DNA of 64,000 nt, from assembly GCA_951799425.1 (NCBI GenBank), contig OX637398.1:4025501-4089500 (forward strand). The letters are read 5' to 3'. A model generated the notes under the pieces. It worked only from the letters and a program-made list of their open reading frames with translations, did not search any database and had not been told where the DNA came from. The stretch's first letter is position 1. Each line of letters begins with the position of its first letter. The stretch is from Ilex aquifolium (taxonomy: Eukaryota > Streptophyta > Magnoliopsida > Aquifoliales > Aquifoliaceae). The translations under genes were made by a program, and so were the position numbers. Below, one piece after another: positions 60,142-64,000 of the stretch.

Positions 60142-63100
60142 ATGCGCCATCTTCTAACCACCCTTCGCCACCAACAGTACCGGCGGTGTCTCTGCTACCC
60201 CTCAATCCTCTTTCCCTCCCTCCGTTTGGTCCACTATAAGCCCCAAAAACCCCAACCGCCTCCATCCCCACCCAAACCGCCAAAACCACCCCAAAAACCA
60301 GTAACCTTCACACTCCACAGCGAGTCTTGGGAAGATCCTTACAGTTGGATGTCCCAACTCAACGATAAAGTAGCCATGCGTCACATGGATGTCTACATGG
60401 AGCAAGAGGAGAAGTACACCGAGGCCGTCTTGTCCGATACCGAACGCCTCCAATCGAAGCTCCAATCTGAGATGGCCTCGCGTATGGCCTCGGACCTCTC
60501 CACCCCTCCCCTCCGTTGGGGCCCATGGTACATCTCTCTCCAACTCGAATCGATAATTTGTGTTGCGGTTCAGAATTCAAGAGTATGATGAATTTTGCTT
60601 CTGAAAGCAAGATATTTTATGAAAGAAAGATTTTGATTATGAATTTTAAAGAAAATTTTATAATTGAAAGATGCTTTTGAAATGCCTCAAACTGGGACTT
60701 AGAAAAAGTAGAGATGATGCTTTTGAAATGCCTCAAACTGGGACTTAGAAAAAGTAGAGATTTTGCTTTACGAGAGCAAGAACTAGTCTATTTTTTTTCT
60801 TTCGGAAGCCGAAATTTGTTACATATCTTGTTTTGGGACAAGTGGAGTGTTCTTGAAATGCCAATCGAATAGTGTTTAGCTGTGGATCTTGATTTGGCCT
60901 CTGAATGTTTGTTTTACTATTTGGAGGGGAATGTTTGTTGCCGCAGGTTGTACTATAGGCGGGTTGAAGAAGGAAAGCAATATCCTGTGCTATGTAGGAG
61001 ATTAGCTAGCTTGAATGAAGAGTTCATTTCGAATAAATCTCCATCAGCCGGGTTTGATTTTTCTTCTGGCAAGAGAATCGAGCACAAGCTGTTAGATTAC
61101 AATCAAGAAGCCGAAAGATTTGGAGGTATCTCACCATTCTGGATTTTTGTTGATTTGATTTCAGTAACGATGATATTTATTTTGATTTATAGGTTATGCT
61201 TACGAGGAATTATCCGAGGTGTCTCCAGATCACAGATATCTTGCATACACTATGTATGATAAGGACAATGATTATTTTAAATTATCTGTAAGGGATTTGA
61301 ATTTTGGTTCATTGCTTAGTAAGCCTCAAGCTGATAGAGTTTCAAATTTGGCTTGGGCCAAGGATGGACAAGCACTGCTTTATGTCGTTACTGATCACAA
61401 TAAGAGGCCTTGTAGGTTGGTAATTTGTTGAATTTCTTGTAACTTTATGTGTCTAAACTGTTTGATGTAAAACCACACGTGTTTGTTTTTTGTTTAAATC
61501 AGGATATATTGTAGCTTGCTTGGATCAAAGGAAGGAGATATATTGCTTTTGGAAGAGCCTCAAGATAACGTTCATGTAAACATAAGACACACCAAGGATT
61601 TCCGGTTTGTGACTGTAAATATGTTATCCACCACATCTTCTAAGGTATTATTTAGATTTTTTTTTGTAGCCACCTTTATATTATTCTTATTATTTGTTGA
61701 ATCAACTTTTATACCTGTGACCATTTTCTAGGTGTTTGTAATAAATGCAGCTGATCCTTTGTCTGGCTTGACACTAGTGTGGGAATGTGAGGGACAAGCT
61801 CACTGCATAGTTGAGCATCATCAAGGGTATTTCTATCTCTTTACAGATGCTGCCAGAGAGAGCCAACCTGTTGATTACCATTATATCCTCCGCAGTCCCG
61901 TTGACTCGTCTTCCAGTCCAAGGAAGTGGGAGGTTAGACTGTGTCCGTAATATTAAACAGATTATGTATATCCATAATGGTGCTTGCATATGCATTCACC
62001 TACATTTTTGAACTCATTTATATAAGTATGTATTTCTTGAGGCCTTATTGTCACATTTTGCTTCTGAGATTTCTTTGAAGTTTCAACCAGTGTGCTCTTC
62101 CTACTCCATTTGAATATTACTCTTACTTTCTTATCTTGTTTCTTTAAGCGATGGTTTGCCTATCTCATTGACTGCAGAATGTATTTATTGATGACCAAGA
62201 ATTTATTGTTGAGGATGTTGATTTCAGTGACTCTTACTTGGTACTTATTGTAAGGGAAGGACGAAAGTTTAGACTGTGTTCAGTTGCTCTACCTCTGCCA
62301 AGTGGGAAGGTAATAAATTTTTCTGTTGCTTATAATTTTGTGGTTGTGCTTCTGAAGATCAAATTTTATAGGCTGGTGAAATCAAGATATTATTTCCCAT
62401 TAAATGTCTTTATGTATATATATTCATATATCTTTTTTGTTTGTTCACCTGCTTTCTGTAATTTCTTATTGGATATGGGTAATGGACCTATAGTGGTTGT
62501 TTAAACATGAAATCATTGCTCAAATTGAGGTTCCATAGTCTCAGGCTTCTACTAGTATTGGAGAATGGCTAGGATGTTTTGGCTTCAGGAATGTAAGGTC
62601 TAATGCCAAGTCCTGATTTAAATATCAAGACTAACTCTTCTGGGGAAGTAGTAATTTTTAAAAGTTTACTTTTTCTCATGTGGATGAGATTCCCAGATTT
62701 TGCTGATAATAACTGTTATCTTAAGATTTGTAATTTCCATTTTCCTTTGTCCTTTTTCCTCCTTTTTTTCCTTTCCTTTTTTTTTTCCCTACTTTGCTGA
62801 GTGAGTGATAACTACTCTCTTAGAATTCCTTCCTTGTTCTTAGGAAATGATACCATGTTTTGAGTTACAGAAACTAATAATACAGAGCCTAACCTGAAAG
62901 CTGGGCTTTGTGTTCATCATTAAACACTGGTATTGAGTTACAGGTTTTTCCATGAATATGATTGTATAGTGTGCCTGATTGTTTATATTGCTATTTTTTT
63001 TGGTTCTTGTATGGACAGGGAGCAGTTCATCTCAAAGAGCTTAATCCATATTTTCTTCCTCTTCCAAAGTATGTTTCTCAAATCTCACCTGGACCAAATT

Positions 63101-63147
63101 ATGACTTCTATTCCTCAACCATGCGCTTCACAATATCATCACCAGTG
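60142..63147 (+). CDS. Prolyl oligopeptidase-family serine peptidase (S9), N-terminal part, continues past the window
   Basis: Exons: 60142-60527, 60947-61125, 61193-61415, 61503-61644, 61732-61932, 62178-62309 and 63019-63147, 464 codons in phase. The encoded part is an organelle-type N-terminus (MRHLLTTLRH, Arg-rich, then a Pro/Lys-rich linker), DPYSWMSQLNDKVAMRHM typical of S9A/oligopeptidase B proteins, and the beta-propeller (YYRRVEEGKQYPVLCRR, LSEVSPDHRYLAYTMYDKDND, PLRW). The catalytic alpha/beta-hydrolase domain with the Ser-Asp-His triad would lie beyond 64000. It resembles plant protease 2-like proteins. No lesion seen in the visible part. The last exon ends at a GTATGT donor. Confidence 0.85.
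60671..60762 (+). repeat. 46-bp tandem duplication in oligopeptidase intron 1
   Basis: Two direct copies of a 46-bp unit beginning ATGCTTTTGAAATGCCTC. Only in the complete (B) gene, as unit A ends before it. Confidence 0.85.
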
Positions 63148-64000
63148 GTATGTGATTGATACGCGACTTTACTTTTCGTGTATTGTTTTATGTCCTGTGC
63201 TTACACATGGTAAATTTCCTTCTGTATCACTCAACAATCCGTTTATCGTAGGTCTTTGTCCAAATTGATGAAGTCTGTAGTAGAGTTAATTTATGTTTAG
63301 ATGCATATCTATCTACCTACCTACATACCGGCACATAAACATATTTATATGCACAGAATAGGTCCACACACACACACACACATCTTTTTAAGAACCCAAC
63401 CATATACAGAGAATTGGCACACTTTACGATTGATATTCTCTAAACTGTTGACTTCTACTGTCCAATATATTTTCTGTAAACTACTTAGCAATAAATGACT
63501 CGTTTTATATATATGTATACTCTACAAACTGGCCTGGATTGTGGCTTTAGTACTCAACTAAACATTGCAGGTTATTTTTTTTGTATCGGGTATAAACTTT
63601 GTAGATTGTAGATAGTGTGCATGCATGTGTACCTAATTGCTTTTGTGGGTTCTCATCACAATTTTTAGGTTAATGCCTCATCAGGAAAGAAGTAAAAAGC
63701 TAACCTTTGTTGAGTTCATTGATGCCGACCGATGACTTCTTGGAAGTAAATATGATGAAAATGATTTCTACTGATACTTTTAGAAAAAGTACATATAAAT
63801 CAAACACAGATAAAAATATTGTTCTCAGTTATGAACTTTGTAGACGACCCAACTGCATGTGATATTGTCCGATTTGGTTGCCCCTCACAGCTTTAAAACG
63901 CGTCACAACAATTAAGGCAAAGCTTTTACATATATAGCGCAACAACTTTCTCTAACTAGGCGATGTGAGATGGGTTCATGGATCAAGCACCTCACCAACC
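63148..64000 (+). other. Oligopeptidase intron, probably long, to window edge
   Basis: Begins with GTATGTG after exon 7. Contains a short CA repeat near 63366-63381. No continuation of the S9 protein (expected to begin with a MPDA-like segment) was found, so the next exon likely lies outside. Confidence 0.5.

Larger units (their letters stand above)
41270..60600 (+). repeat. Segmental duplication, unit B (19.3 kb)
   Basis: Collinear with 16147-30963. It is longer because of B-only insertions: a 144-bp insertion (about 45640-45783), a foldback MITE (46268-46816), Copia (47994-52928), a G-tract MITE (56708-57182) and a solo LTR (58976-59569). It contains KS-B, nucleolar-type B, B3-B and the start of the complete oligopeptidase gene. 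Confidence 0.92.

Overview
The window is nuclear DNA of a flowering plant, most likely a eudicot. The genes have many short introns, the intergenic DNA is AT-rich, and plant-type elements are abundant (Copia, Gypsy, hAT, PIF, Stowaway). The species cannot be named from the sequence alone. All exon models below were built by eye from splice sites and family knowledge.

Layout. (1) 540-5618, minus: a six-exon NASP-type histone H3 chaperone that looks intact. (2) About 6.4-16.1 kb: a graveyard holding a fossil of the promoter found in front of the kaurene synthase genes (split by a TIR element and a solo LTR), a GGT-rich low-complexity tract, a truncated Gypsy element, and a decayed hAT transposase gene into which the Gypsy LTR is inserted. 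(3) Unit A, 16147-30963, and unit B, 41270-60600: a direct tandem segmental duplication. Each unit carries, in order, a class I diterpene synthase of the ent-kaurene synthase (KS) family (+), a small lysine/glutamate-rich nucleolar-type protein gene (+), a REM-type B3 transcription factor gene (-), and the start of a prolyl-oligopeptidase-family gene (+). (4) Between the units lies about 10.3 kb of filler: exon fragments of unrelated genes (BSK-like, IBR5-like and one unrecognised, all minus strand), a nearly 6-kb AT-rich inverted/foldback array, a minisatellite and another piece of KS promoter. (5) The prolyl oligopeptidase gene of unit B continues off the right edge.

Main result. The two KS copies have the same 13-exon structure (2364 nt each) and very similar sequence, but they differ at the residue known to switch product outcome in plant kaurene synthases. 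Copy A has Thr (LGPTVL) and copy B has Ile (LGPIVL). Copy A is fully open (787 aa). Copy B has a stop codon two bases into exon 7, with a candidate in-frame acceptor 12 nt further on that would splice the stop out. The pair therefore looks like a duplicated diterpene synthase in the course of diverging: an intact copy predicted to form a pimaradiene-type product, and a kaurene-type copy that is dead or depends on alternative splicing.

The other duplicated genes are decaying unevenly. The nucleolar-type gene is intact in A but in B has lost a splice acceptor and carries a 4.9-kb Copia in an intron. The B3 gene is broken in both units by different lesions. The oligopeptidase gene is only a 5' stub in A. 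At least eight insertions are specific to one unit, so the other unit often preserves the empty site.
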